Positions 1 through 8,853 of a stretch of DNA of 64,000 bases are shown piece by piece. A program made the translations under genes and the position numbers. Numbering within the stretch: position 1 is the first letter of the stretch; every line of letters begins with the position of its first letter. The notes under the pieces were generated by a model. It was given only the letters and a program-made list of their open reading frames with translations. It had not been told where the DNA came from and searched no databases. Origin of the DNA: RUG12783 sp946409545 (GTDB lineage: Bacteria; Bacillota_I; Bacilli_A; RF39; UBA660); the NCBI GenBank assembly GCA_946409545.1, contig CAMJWT010000001.1, positions 79,437-143,436 on the forward strand, given 5' to 3'.

Positions 1-2
1 TT

Positions 3-1826
3 CTTAGTTTAATACCATCAATTCCTGTTAAAATGGGTGTTTCTATTTTGTTAACAGGTATGTCTTTAACTAATATTTATAAGGTTGATAAGTATAAAAT
101 GGTTACCAATCGAACTTATGAATTAGATAAAGTATTACAAGAATTAGAAACAACAATTGATAAAGATGGTAATATTATCGATACTAGATTTAGTGAAAAT
201 GATCAAACCATTATTCGAAGTTTTTTAAAAACGAATAATGTTATATATGAAGATACAGGATATCTTTCTTTAAGAGAAGCGGTTTATAGTTTATCAGTTG
301 AACAAAAAGAAGAATTATGTCGAAAACTTGATATGAATAAAGAGCAAGAGGAGCGAATTGAAAAATTAAACGATAATCTATTTACAAGAATAAGAAAAAA
401 AGTTATAACTCCTATTGCTGTTGCTACAACCGGAGGAGTAGGTTTAGCAACGTCTATTAATTCTATTGATCCAACCCTTTTAGCAGCCCCTCTTAATGGT
501 ACACTAGTAGGAACAATTGTATCAAAATTAACCGAAAGTAAAGTAATTGGATGGGTATCAGGAGCTATTACAGGATGCTTAAACTTTGTTGGTAAGTTTA
601 TACCTGCTATAAGTAGTTTAGTTAATAAAGTATCAGCTATAGAAAACGTTGCAGTTCTTGCTGTAGCTGGAGCAGGTGTAGGTCTATTAGGTGTAATAGG
701 TAAAGGCATCTATAATGCGATAAAGAATAGGAAGAATATCTTTAATACGCAAAAACTTCAAAAGAAATTGGCAGATAAAGATCAAGAACTATATGGAGAA
801 AAAGATATTGAAGAAATAAGTAGAATGCGTGAGATTCTAAAAGAAAGATCTCATAAAGAAGAAACCTTTATCATTAGTATCGTATGTCAATATATGAATG
901 AAATAGGTGTTGAATATGAAAAAGCGCCTCATAATTTACAAGAACTACAAGAATTAATAAATGGTTTATCAAATAAAGAGAAGAGACAAATTAGAAAATT
1001 ATTTGAATCATTAGAAGAATTTTTACATAGAGAACCAAATAAATTTAAAAGGTGTATGAAAAAAGCTGGTAAATTTATTAAAACGGTTGTAACTTTAGGT
1101 CTTGCTGGAATGAGTGTTACTAATATTCTTACAAGTGGTGGATTCTTTGCAATGATTAAAGAAAAGTTATTTGGTGTAGAACCGGTAGTAAAACCAGAAT
1201 ATTTATCGTTTGATGATTCAAAAGGAAGAGCAGCTTATGAAAGTGAATATGGTGAGGTTATTAATGAAGTAGTAGAAACACCGATGGCAAACCCAGAACC
1301 TCAACCAGGACCTGCCCCAGTAACACCAACCCCAACGCCTACTCCAACACCGACACCAGGTCCATCAGTAAATATGACACCAGAAACTCCAGTAACGACA
1401 CCTAAACCAAAATATGTTTGTGGAAGATTACCAAAGTTAAATTATAATTTACAGGATGTTTGCTTGGGAACAACTAACGTTGACTTATCTTCACTTCCTG
1501 ATGATGAATTGTTATCATTAATTGTTAATTCACCTGATTATCGATATACAGCACATATTTTAGAGGTAATGGATAAGGATACTTTCTTAAGATTTAAGAC
1601 TTTAATTGAAAACAGTCCTAAAATAAATCGTAATGGTTGTTTAAGTTATCAATGGGTAAAAGATTGTTTGAATGCTCGAATAAATACTGAAAATCAAGTT
1701 ATTAAAAATGCTATTGATGCTTATAATGCTAAAGTAAATTTAGATGATATAACTAACAAGGTTGGTACAGGTATTGGTATAGCAGCCGCTATAACTGAAG
1801 AAGAAAAACAAGTTAAAACAAGATAA
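3..1826 (+). CDS. Unknown multi-pass membrane protein, 5' end outside window
   Basis: The reading frame is open from base 3, and the first ATG (base 33) has no ribosome binding site, so the true start is probably upstream of the window. I do not recognise the family. Visible features are two similar halves, each a charged helical stretch followed by a Gly/Ala-rich hydrophobic segment (about residues 130-225 and 350-375 from the base-33 Met). Both halves contain a GMS(L/V)TNI motif, which suggests an internal duplication. Then comes a Pro/Thr-rich linker (about 415-460, with a PTPTPT run) and a roughly 130-residue C-terminal domain. The linker suggests the C-terminal domain sits outside the membrane, but topology is inference. 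Confidence 0.6.
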   Translation, partial: LSLIPSIPVKMGVSILLTGMSLTNIYKVDKYKMVTNRTYELDKVLQELETTIDKDGNIIDTRFSENDQTIIRSFLKTNNVIYEDTGYLSLREAVYSLSVEQKEELCRKLDMNKEQEERIEKLNDNLFTRIRKKVITPIAVATTGGVGLATSINSIDPTLLAAPLNGTLVGTIVSKLTESKVIGWVSGAITGCLNFVGKFIPAISSLVNKVSAIENVAVLAVAGAGVGLLGVIGKGIYNAIKNRKNIFNTQKLQKKLADKDQELYGEKDIEEISRMREILKERSHKEETFIISIVCQYMNEIGVEYEKAPHNLQELQELINGLSNKEKRQIRKLFESLEEFLHREPNKFKRCMKKAGKFIKTVVTLGLAGMSVTNILTSGGFFAMIKEKLFGVEPVVKPEYLSFDDSKGRAAYESEYGEVINEVVETPMANPEPQPGPAPVTPTPTPTPTPTPGPSVNMTPETPVTTPKPKYVCGRLPKLNYNLQDVCLGTTNVDLSSLPDDELLSLIVNSPDYRYTAHILEVMDKDTFLRFKTLIENSPKINRNGCLSYQWVKDCLNARINTENQVIKNAIDAYNAKVNLDDITNKVGTGIGIAAAITEEEKQVKTR

Positions 1827-1849
1827 GACTTATTTAATAAGTCTTTTTT
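1825..1849 (+). terminator. Rho-independent terminator
   Basis: Stem AAGACTTA/TAAGTCTT with a 5-base loop followed by a T-run. It overlaps the stop codon of the preceding gene. Confidence 0.85.
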
Positions 1850-1850
1850 G

Positions 1851-1879
1851 TTGGAAAAATAAAGCTTTTGTTATATAAT
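1851..1879 (+). promoter_or_regulatory. Promoter of lgt-whiA-GNAT operon
   Basis: TTGGAA, 17-base spacer, TATAAT. It begins one base after the terminator T-run and lies 22 bases before the lgt start codon. Confidence 0.7.
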
Positions 1880-1901
1880 ACGAAAGTGAAGTGGTGATAT
1901 T

Positions 1902-2741
1902 ATGAACAGAGTATTTTTAGATTTAGGCTTTATAAAAATATATTGGTATTCAATTATGATTTTAACAGGAGCCATTTTAGGTATTTTTCTTGTATATAAA
2001 GAATTTAAAAGATTAAAGTTTGATACTAAAGGATTAGATAATATGGCTTTTTATACCATTCTTTTTGGTCTTTTAGGAGCAAGAATTTGGTATGTATTAT
2101 TTAATCTATCAGAATATAAAAATAATTTATTAGAAGTATTTGCTGTTTGGAATGGTGGACTTGCTATTCATGGAGCTATCTTTGGTGGCTTAACATTTTT
2201 ATATTTTTATTGTAAGAAGAAAAATATTCATTTCTTAAAAATAGCGGATGTTGTTATGCCTGCTGTATTAATAGGACAAATCGTAGGTAGATGGGGTAAT
2301 TTCTTTAATCAAGAAGCTCATGGTGGAGAAGTAACAAGAGCCTTTCTTGAGAAGTTATGTATTCCGGATTTTATAATTAAAGGTATGTTTATAAGAGGCA
2401 AATACTATCATCCAACATTTTTCTATGAATCGATTTTTAATTTGTTATTATTACTTTTTATCGTTGTATTTAGAAGATATAAAAAAGTTAAAGAAGGTAT
2501 GATTTTCTCTATATATTTAATGGGATATGGAATACTAAGATTCTTTATTGAAAGTATGAGAACAGATAGTTTGATGCTAGGAAGTATTCGTGTTGCTCAA
2601 GTTGTATCTATTGCTTTCTTTATAAGTGGTTTAGTATTAATGATTATATCTATTAAAAAACATGATGATTATAATAAAATAGAAGAAAAAGAAGAAACAA
2701 AGAAGAAAAACATAAAGAAAAAGAGTAAGAAGGTGAAATAA
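1902..2741 (+). CDS. lgt: Prolipoprotein diacylglyceryl transferase
   Basis: Transfers diacylglycerol from phosphatidylglycerol to the lipobox Cys of prolipoproteins, in the plasma membrane. The 279-residue protein is polytopic and carries the Lgt signature GRWGNFFNQEAHGGE (about residues 129-143) and the upstream GGLAIHGA segment with the conserved His. The last 25 residues are a Lys/Glu-rich cytoplasmic tail. The start ATG follows a GTGGTGAT ribosome binding site. The stop overlaps the whiA start (TAATG), so the two are co-translated. Its role fits the lipoproteins with lipoboxes at 19632 and 50497. Confidence 0.96.
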   Translation: MNRVFLDLGFIKIYWYSIMILTGAILGIFLVYKEFKRLKFDTKGLDNMAFYTILFGLLGARIWYVLFNLSEYKNNLLEVFAVWNGGLAIHGAIFGGLTFLYFYCKKKNIHFLKIADVVMPAVLIGQIVGRWGNFFNQEAHGGEVTRAFLEKLCIPDFIIKGMFIRGKYYHPTFFYESIFNLLLLLFIVVFRRYKKVKEGMIFSIYLMGYGILRFFIESMRTDSLMLGSIRVAQVVSIAFFISGLVLMIISIKKHDDYNKIEEKEETKKKNIKKKSKKVK

Positions 2742-3676
2742 TGCTTTCTTTCACAATGAATGTTAAAAATGAATTATCATTACAAGATAATGAACGTAAC
2801 ATGGAAATGATTGAACTTTCTGCTTTTATAAGAAATAATGGCAAATATGAAGATAATAAAATAATTCTTAGTACCGAAAATAATAAAGTTGCTAAACATA
2901 TTTATATATTAATTAAGAAAATGTTTAATGTTGTAGCTAATATTATTGATAAAAATAATTCTTTTAATCGAAGTAGATTACTTTTAATAGAAATAAATCA
3001 AAAAGTAGAAAATATATTAAAAGATTTATATGTACTATCGGAAGATAATAAATATTTATCAAATGTTCCTGATTTTTTTGTTGATAATGAAGATGATAAA
3101 AGAGCATATCTACGTGGAGTTTTTCTTGCAACAGGTAGTGTTAATGATCCCAAAACAAGTCGATATCATTTAGAATTCTTTATAAATGATGAAGAGGAAG
3201 CAAAATATATATCGAGTTTATTAAATGAATTTTATTTAAACAGTAAGATTATTAAAAAAGAGAAAAAATATATGGTCTATGTTAAAGAGGCCGAAAAAAT
3301 AGGTGATTTCTTACGAGTTATTAATGCCCCACAAGCTGTAATGTATTATGAAGATATAAGAATATATCGTGATCATAAAAATATGACTAATCGTCTTAAT
3401 AATATGGAACAAGCTAATATTGAGAGAATCATTAATACTTGTAATGAACAAATCGAAGATATTCACTTGATTCTTGATACTTTAGGTGAACAGTTTTTAG
3501 ATGAAAAAACATTAGAAGCTGCTACTTATCGATTAAAGTATCCAGAATCTTCTCTACAAGAGTTGAGTGATATTATGGAGTATGAGACGGATAAACCGAT
3601 TACCAAATCGGGATTAAATCATCGTTTTCGTAAAATTAAAGAAATTGCTAATAGAATAAGGAGTGAGAAAAAATGA
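2741..3676 (+). CDS. whiA: WhiA-type DNA-binding regulator
   Basis: WhiA proteins of Gram-positive bacteria combine a LAGLIDADG-endonuclease-like fold with a C-terminal helix-turn-helix and affect cell division. The 311-residue protein begins with the family's SFT..VKNEL segment, has the central RAYLRGVFLATGSVNDP motif (about 125-141), and ends with the HTH region LQELSDIMEYE...KSGLNHRFRKI. It overlaps lgt by one base and the following acetyltransferase by 4 bases. In many Bacillota whiA sits beside rapZ/yvcK; those genes are not here. Confidence 0.95.
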   Translation: MLSFTMNVKNELSLQDNERNMEMIELSAFIRNNGKYEDNKIILSTENNKVAKHIYILIKKMFNVVANIIDKNNSFNRSRLLLIEINQKVENILKDLYVLSEDNKYLSNVPDFFVDNEDDKRAYLRGVFLATGSVNDPKTSRYHLEFFINDEEEAKYISSLLNEFYLNSKIIKKEKKYMVYVKEAEKIGDFLRVINAPQAVMYYEDIRIYRDHKNMTNRLNNMEQANIERIINTCNEQIEDIHLILDTLGEQFLDEKTLEAATYRLKYPESSLQELSDIMEYETDKPITKSGLNHRFRKIKEIANRIRSEKK

Positions 3677-4206
3677 AATATTTTAAAAAAATGGAAGGTG
3701 AAAAAGTATATTTATCACCAATTAATTTAGATGATTATGAAACATATGTTAAATGGTTAAATAACCCTGTTATAACCCAATTTTTAGATTGTAATGATAG
3801 TTTAATTACTTTATCAAATGAGCAAGAATTATTACCTAAGATTGCTAATGGTGAATTTACTTATGCAATTATAAAAAAAGAAGATGATACTCTTCTTGGT
3901 AATGTAGGATTGACAAAGATCGATTATAAAAATGGTAAAGCTTCATTAGGAATTTTTATTGGTGAAGAAGAAAATCTATCTAAAGGATATGGTAGTGAAG
4001 CTATTAAGTTAATTCTAAATTTTGCTTTTAATGAAATAAGACTTCATAGTGTTTATTTAACAGTATTTGCTAATAATCCTCGTGCTATTAAAGCTTATAC
4101 AAAATGTGGTTTTCAAGAATTTGGAAGACGTCATGAAGCTATTTATCATGATGGAAAATATCACGATTTAGTTTATATGGAAATAATTAATAAAAACTCT
4201 TTATAG
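3673..4206 (+). CDS. GNAT acetyltransferase, RimJ/RimL type
   Basis: A 177-residue single-domain N-acetyltransferase. The acetyl-CoA loop is visible as SKGYGSEAIKLILNFAF (about 102-118), followed by the typical NPRAIKAYTKCGF motif and a C-terminal DLVYMEI strand, as in acetyltransferases of ribosomal-protein N-termini or small amines. The substrate cannot be told from sequence. It starts in an ATGA overlap with the whiA stop, so it is the third gene of the lgt operon. Its stop codon lies inside the terminator hairpin. Confidence 0.9.
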   Translation: MKYFKKMEGEKVYLSPINLDDYETYVKWLNNPVITQFLDCNDSLITLSNEQELLPKIANGEFTYAIIKKEDDTLLGNVGLTKIDYKNGKASLGIFIGEEENLSKGYGSEAIKLILNFAFNEIRLHSVYLTVFANNPRAIKAYTKCGFQEFGRRHEAIYHDGKYHDLVYMEIINKNSL

Positions 4207-4216
4207 AGTTTTTTTT
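4193..4216 (+). terminator. Terminator of lgt-whiA-GNAT operon
   Basis: AAAACTCT, loop TTAT, AGAGTTTT, then T-run. The gene's stop codon TAG spans the loop/stem junction. Confidence 0.85.
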
Positions 4217-4267
4217 GTAAACAAGAAAAAAACTTGGCTTAAAATAACGTGTTTTTAAATGTTTATA

Positions 4268-4281
4268 TGATATACTATAAT
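4268..4281 (+). promoter_or_regulatory. Extended -10 promoter of the kinase-gap operon
   Basis: TGATATACT (TG-N-TATACT) overlapping a second TATAAT. No convincing -35 is seen. It lies 18-31 bases before the start codon. Confidence 0.5.
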
Positions 4282-4298
4282 AGAAGGATAGTGAGGGT

Positions 4299-5951
4299 AT
4301 GTTATCAGATAATATTTTAGTTAGTGTAAATAATATGGAAATAGAGGTTGCTAAAGGTACAACTCTTTTGGAAATAAGTAAAATGTTTAGTAACTCTGGA
4401 AGACCAAGTATAATTGCTAAAGTTAATGGTCATTATGTAGAATTAAATGAAGTGGCTTTACCTAATAGCAATATTGAGTTTTGTGATGTAACACATTATT
4501 ATGCTAATAGAGTTTATGCTAATGGTTTGATATATTTAATTAATTATGCATTTAATGAACTATATAATGGTAAAAATACAATTGTTGTTAAACATTCTGT
4601 AGATCGTTCATTATGTATTGAAACGACTAGTAAAATTACTAAAGAAGATATAAAAAAGGTAGAAGAGAAGATGAAATCAATTGTTGATGCTAATCTTCCT
4701 ATTACGAAAGTAACAGTATTAAAAAGAGAAGCAATTGATTATTTTACAAAAACTCATGATTTATCAAAAGTTAAATTATTGAAATTTGTTTCTAAATCTT
4801 ATGTTCATTTATATAAAATGGGTAATATGTATAATATGATTTATAGCAAAATGCCTGCTGAAACTTCATGTTTAAACGAATTTTCATTAACATATTTAGA
4901 TGATAGTGAATTTGTATTAAGTTATCCAAATATTTATACAAATAATAATATTCATAAATATGTTCATCATGAAAAATTCTTTGAAGTATTCCGCGATGAA
5001 AAAGATTGGGGAAAATTAATGCATATTCAAACTTGTGCTGACTTAAATGAGATTGTATCAAATGGTAATATGAAATATTTAATAAGTATGAGTGAAAATA
5101 TTCAAAATAAGAAGTTGTTACAAATAGCAGAAGATATTGTTAAGAATCATAAACAAGTAAAAATTGTTTTAATGGCAGGACCAAGTAGTAGTGGTAAGAC
5201 AACAACTTGTTCTAAACTTTCAATGGCTTTAAAGTGTTATGGTGTTACACCAAAAATGATTTCGATGGATAATTTCTTTGTAGAAAGAGTCGATACTCCA
5301 AAGAAAGAAAATGGTGAATATGATTTTGAATGTTTAGAGGCTGTTGATTTAAAACTATTTAGTAAGACAATGAAGTCATTACTAGATGGCAAAGAAACGG
5401 CAATGCCTACATTTGATTTCTATTCTGGTGAAAAGAAATTTAAAACAAAAATGAAACTACAAGATGATGATATCTTATTGATTGAAGGTATTCATGCCTT
5501 AAATCCAAAAGTATTAGCGGATATTGATGCTAATAAAAAGTTCAAGATTTATTTATCACCATTAACAGCAGTTAATATAGATAGAGATAATCGAATTTTC
5601 TTAACAGATAATAGATTGCTTCGTCGTATGATTAGAGATAATCGTACAAGAGGATATACTCCTTCTGATACATTAAATATCTGGGATGATGTTCGTGCTG
5701 GTGAAGAGAAATATATCTTCCCATTCCAAGATGAAGCAGATGTTGTCTTTAACACATCGTTAATATATGAATTTTGTATTTTAAAAACATATGTATTACC
5801 ATTATTATTCTCGGTAAAAATGGATGATCCAAATTATGATGAAGCTGTAAGACTTATGAAGGTATTAGATTTATTCTTACCAATGACAAGCGAAGCCATT
5901 CCGGCAGATTCAATATTAAGAGAATTTATAGGAAATAGTTATTTTGAATAG
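4299..5951 (+). CDS. Uridine kinase-family nucleoside kinase with TGS/ThrRS-like N-terminus
   Basis: A 550-residue fusion. Residues about 1-70 resemble a TGS domain (LEISKMF...PSIIAKVNGHYVELNE). The next ~140 residues look like the second additional domain of threonyl-tRNA synthetase (TKTHD motif near 150). From about 280 there is a P-loop kinase of the uridine kinase/phosphoribulokinase family with Walker A MAGPSSSGKTTTCSKL, MDNFFVER and LIEGIHALNP. Members are annotated as uridine or nucleoside kinases; the N-terminal half's job is not established. It is followed 9 bases later by gap with its own strong ribosome binding site. Confidence 0.88.
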   Translation: MLSDNILVSVNNMEIEVAKGTTLLEISKMFSNSGRPSIIAKVNGHYVELNEVALPNSNIEFCDVTHYYANRVYANGLIYLINYAFNELYNGKNTIVVKHSVDRSLCIETTSKITKEDIKKVEEKMKSIVDANLPITKVTVLKREAIDYFTKTHDLSKVKLLKFVSKSYVHLYKMGNMYNMIYSKMPAETSCLNEFSLTYLDDSEFVLSYPNIYTNNNIHKYVHHEKFFEVFRDEKDWGKLMHIQTCADLNEIVSNGNMKYLISMSENIQNKKLLQIAEDIVKNHKQVKIVLMAGPSSSGKTTTCSKLSMALKCYGVTPKMISMDNFFVERVDTPKKENGEYDFECLEAVDLKLFSKTMKSLLDGKETAMPTFDFYSGEKKFKTKMKLQDDDILLIEGIHALNPKVLADIDANKKFKIYLSPLTAVNIDRDNRIFLTDNRLLRRMIRDNRTRGYTPSDTLNIWDDVRAGEEKYIFPFQDEADVVFNTSLIYEFCILKTYVLPLLFSVKMDDPNYDEAVRLMKVLDLFLPMTSEAIPADSILREFIGNSYFE

Positions 5952-5960
5952 GAGGTATTT

Positions 5961-6962
5961 ATGAGAGTAGCGATAAATGGTTTTGGAAGAATAGGTAGAT
6001 TAGTTTATAGATTGATGGATAATGATCCAACATTAGAGGTTGTAGCAATTAACGATTTAACGGATGCTGAACAACTTGCATATTTATTAAAATATGATAC
6101 AAATCATCGTAATTATCGTATTGATGATATTAGTTTCGATGATGAAAATTTAATTGTTGGTGGTAAAAAAATAAGAGTTTATGCTGAAAAAGATCCAGCT
6201 ATGTTGCCATGGGCAGAACTTGGTATTGATGTAGTATTTGAATGTACCGGATTATTTACTGACGTAGAAAAAGCTTCTGCACATATTAATGCTGGTGCTA
6301 AAAGAGTAATCATTTCTGCACCTGCTAAAGGAGAAGCTAAAACGGTTGTATATAACGTAAATCATAATATTTTAGATGGTACTGAAAAGATTATATCAGC
6401 AGCAAGTTGTACAACAAACTGTCTTGCTCCAGTACTTAAAGTAATTGAAGATAATATTGGTATTACTAAAGGATATATGACAACAGTTCATGCTTATACC
6501 AATGATCAAGCAACTCTTGATGTTGCTCATAAAAAAGGTATTAAAGCAAGACGAGGAAGAGCATGTGGAGCAAACATTGTTCCAGCGTCTACTGGTGCTG
6601 CATCAGCGATTGGTCTTGTTATTCCATCACTTAAAGGGAAATTAGATGGTAGTGCTATGCGTGTTCCTGTTCCAACAGGAAGTGTTATTGATTTAACTCT
6701 TGAATTAAATCGTAATACATCGGTTGAAGAAATTAATAATTTATTTATAAATAATCAAAATGAAACGTTAAAGTTTACAATGGATCCAATTGTATCAAGT
6801 GATGTTATTGGATCACATTATGGAGCTGTCGTTGATGGATTATGTACTAATGTTCTAGAAGTAGATGGCAAGCAATTAGTTAAAATTGTTGCTTGGTATG
6901 ATAACGAAATGGGATATAGTACACAAATGGTTAGAACCGCACGTTTCTTAGTAAGTAGGTAA
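5961..6962 (+). CDS. gap: Glyceraldehyde-3-phosphate dehydrogenase
   Basis: NAD-dependent oxidation of glyceraldehyde 3-phosphate to 1,3-bisphosphoglycerate in glycolysis. The 333-residue protein starts with the Rossmann motif INGFGRIGRLVYR, has the catalytic-Cys motif SAASCTTNCLAP (about 146-157), the catalytic His in TVHAYTNDQ, and the C-terminal WYDNEMGYS. GAGGTATTT precedes the ATG. It lies with the kinase fusion rather than with pgk-tpiA, which are at 42-44 kb. Confidence 0.97.
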   Translation: MRVAINGFGRIGRLVYRLMDNDPTLEVVAINDLTDAEQLAYLLKYDTNHRNYRIDDISFDDENLIVGGKKIRVYAEKDPAMLPWAELGIDVVFECTGLFTDVEKASAHINAGAKRVIISAPAKGEAKTVVYNVNHNILDGTEKIISAASCTTNCLAPVLKVIEDNIGITKGYMTTVHAYTNDQATLDVAHKKGIKARRGRACGANIVPASTGAASAIGLVIPSLKGKLDGSAMRVPVPTGSVIDLTLELNRNTSVEEINNLFINNQNETLKFTMDPIVSSDVIGSHYGAVVDGLCTNVLEVDGKQLVKIVAWYDNEMGYSTQMVRTARFLVSR

Positions 6963-6966
6963 TATT

Positions 6967-7125
6967 ATGATAGAGTTTTTTAGAGATACCTTAGATGGAA
7001 GAGTCTATTTAGTTACAGCTGTAATTTGTGTCTTTCTTATCCTTGCATGCATAGGTTATCTAGTAACTAAAAAAATTGAGGAAGATAAAAAGAAATTACT
7101 TGCTGTCCAACCTCCACAAATGTAG
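6967..7125 (+). CDS. Small single-span membrane protein (52 aa)
   Basis: A short open frame four bases after the gap stop. The translation has an amphipathic N-terminus (MIEFFRDTLDGRVYL), one membrane segment (VTAVICVFLILACIGYLV) and a Lys/Glu-rich tail ending in QPPQM. It is followed directly by a terminator hairpin, which supports it as the last gene of the gap operon. There is no clear ribosome binding site (TAATATT precedes the ATG), so expression probably depends on translation of gap. Function unknown. Confidence 0.6.
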   Translation: MIEFFRDTLDGRVYLVTAVICVFLILACIGYLVTKKIEEDKKKLLAVQPPQM

Positions 7126-7128
7126 AAT

Positions 7129-7153
7129 AGTGATATTTTATATCACTTTTTTA
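7129..7153 (+). terminator. Terminator of the kinase-gap operon
   Basis: AGTGATA/TATCACT stem, 5-base loop, then a T-run. Confidence 0.85.
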
Positions 7154-7183
7154 TTTGTAAAATTTTATTTTTTGTTATACTTA

Positions 7184-7192
7184 TGATATAAT
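7184..7192 (+). promoter_or_regulatory. Probable -10 of the ftsEX operon
   Basis: TGATATAAT (extended -10, TG-A-TATAAT) 25 bases before the ftsE start. No clear -35. Confidence 0.5.
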
Positions 7193-7217
7193 TTCAATTA
7201 GAGAGTAAGGTGAAGAT

Positions 7218-7916
7218 ATGGGATTTATTGAATTTAATAATGTCTCTAAGCAATACAAAAATGGCGTTACAGCCTTATATGATTTAGATTTATCGATTGA
7301 AAAAGGTGACTTTGTCTTTATAATTGGTGGATCTGGAAGTGGTAAAAGTACGTTAATAAAATTGTTATATAGAGAAGAAAAACCAACTAAAGGTATCATT
7401 AAAGTTGGTGGAATAAATGTATCTAAATTAAGAAATAGAAATGTATATAAATTAAGAAGAAAACTTGGTATTGTTTTCCAAGATTATCGATTATTACCAA
7501 AATTAACAGTATATGAAAATGTTTCTTTTGCTTTGGAAGCTATTGGTGAAAAGAAAAGTAATATAAGACCTAAAGTTTTAAAGGCATTAGAACTTGTTGG
7601 ATTAAAAAATAAAGTAAGAGAATATCCTGATAATTTAGCAGGTGGTGAGCAACAAAGGGTAGCGATTGCAAGAGCAATTGTTAATGAACCTCCATTACTA
7701 ATATGTGATGAACCAACAGGTAACCTTGATCCAACAAGAAGTTTAGAAATCGTTAAATTAATTGAAGAAATTAATAAAAAAGTTGGAACAACAGTTCTTA
7801 TGGTTACTCATGATGAGGTAATTGTTAATAAAATGAAGAAACATGTTATTGCCCTTAAAGATGGACATTTATACAAAGATTACAAGAAAGGGGAGTATGT
7901 AAATGAAGTTCTTTAG
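7218..7916 (+). CDS. ftsE: Cell-division ABC ATPase FtsE
   Basis: ATP-binding subunit of FtsEX, which couples ATP hydrolysis in the cytoplasm to activation of peptidoglycan hydrolases outside. The 232 residues show Walker A GGSGSGKSTLIKLL, Q-loop FQDYRLLPKLTVYENV (typical of FtsE), signature LAGGEQQRVAIARA and Walker B LLICDEPTGNLDP. The start follows AAGGTGAAGAT. It overlaps ftsX by 14 bases, which indicates translational coupling. A candidate hydrolase partner is the LysM/G5/M23 protein at 22990. Confidence 0.95.
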   Translation: MGFIEFNNVSKQYKNGVTALYDLDLSIEKGDFVFIIGGSGSGKSTLIKLLYREEKPTKGIIKVGGINVSKLRNRNVYKLRRKLGIVFQDYRLLPKLTVYENVSFALEAIGEKKSNIRPKVLKALELVGLKNKVREYPDNLAGGEQQRVAIARAIVNEPPLLICDEPTGNLDPTRSLEIVKLIEEINKKVGTTVLMVTHDEVIVNKMKKHVIALKDGHLYKDYKKGEYVNEVL

Positions 7917-8811
7917 AATATTTGCTAGAAGTTTTCGTGATTCCCTTAAAAGTATAGGACGTAACTTTTCTTTGTCTATCGCATCAATTACTTGTGTAAT
8001 GATAACTTTGATTATTGTAGGAGCAGCTTTATTATTAACATATAATATTGATAATGCTACTAATTCATTAAAAAATGATTTATCAATTGTCGTTTTTGTT
8101 AGTAATGAAGCAGACCAATTTGATATAACAACGATTGATACAAAGATTAAAGGAATAAGTAATGTTGATACAAAAAATGTAACGTTAAAAACGAAAGCTG
8201 AAATCAAACAAGAAATGATGGAAAGTAATGATACTTTTAAAAACATTATGGAAGATTGGGATGATGATGAGAATCCTCTTCAAAATGTATATATCGTAAA
8301 AGTTATTAATGCTGATAAAATTGAGAATACAGCTAAAGAGATCGAAAAAATAGAAAAAGTAGCTCAAGTTAAATATGGTGAAGGAACTGTAGGAACTTTA
8401 TTATTGGCCTTTAATTCCATCAAAAAAGGCTCTTATATCGCTGTTGTGGCATTAATAGTAGTAACAGTCTTCCTAATTATAAATACTATTAAATTGACTA
8501 TTTTCTCACGTAAGAGAGAAATATCAATTATGAGACTTGTTGGTGCAAGTAATTCATCAATAAAGATGCCATTTGTTTTTGAAGGAATGTTTTTAGGAAT
8601 AATTGGTTCAATTGTACCTATAATATTAATGGTTTATACATATAATTGGATATATGAAAACTTTAATGGTAAATTATTACTTGCTGATATCTTTAAAATA
8701 ATTGAACCATCTAAAATACTATTTAATTCTTGCTTAATTATATTAGCTATTGGAACAGTTGTTGGTATGTTTGGTAGTTCAATGGCTGTAAGAAAATATT
8801 TAAAAGTATAA
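7903..8811 (+). CDS. ftsX: Cell-division permease-like protein FtsX
   Basis: Membrane partner of FtsE. The 302 residues show one N-terminal membrane span (about 20-50), a large extracellular loop (about 55-165), then three spans in the C-terminal FtsX/MacB-type domain, with the conserved KLTIFSRKREISIMRLVGAS segment (about 192-211) that follows the second span. Its start (AAGGGGAGTATGTAA before the ATG) lies inside the ftsE end. Confidence 0.94.
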   Translation: MKFFRIFARSFRDSLKSIGRNFSLSIASITCVMITLIIVGAALLLTYNIDNATNSLKNDLSIVVFVSNEADQFDITTIDTKIKGISNVDTKNVTLKTKAEIKQEMMESNDTFKNIMEDWDDDENPLQNVYIVKVINADKIENTAKEIEKIEKVAQVKYGEGTVGTLLLAFNSIKKGSYIAVVALIVVTVFLIINTIKLTIFSRKREISIMRLVGASNSSIKMPFVFEGMFLGIIGSIVPIILMVYTYNWIYENFNGKLLLADIFKIIEPSKILFNSCLIILAIGTVVGMFGSSMAVRKYLKV

Positions 8812-8812
8812 T

Positions 8813-8845
8813 AAAAAAGATAAGTTTGAAACTTATCTTTTTTTA
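8813..8845. terminator. Bidirectional terminator between convergent ftsX and the minus-strand gene
   Basis: AAAAAAGATAAGT / ACTTATCTTTTTT, with A-run and T-run on opposite sides, so it can act on both strands. Confidence 0.85.
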
Positions 8846-8853
8846 TTTCTTAA

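Noticed and set aside
284..709. Open frame of 141 codons on the minus strand within the first gene
   Set aside because: It mirrors the coding frame of the plus-strand gene, has no ribosome binding site and a composition (Thr/Pro/Ile-rich) typical of an antisense shadow.
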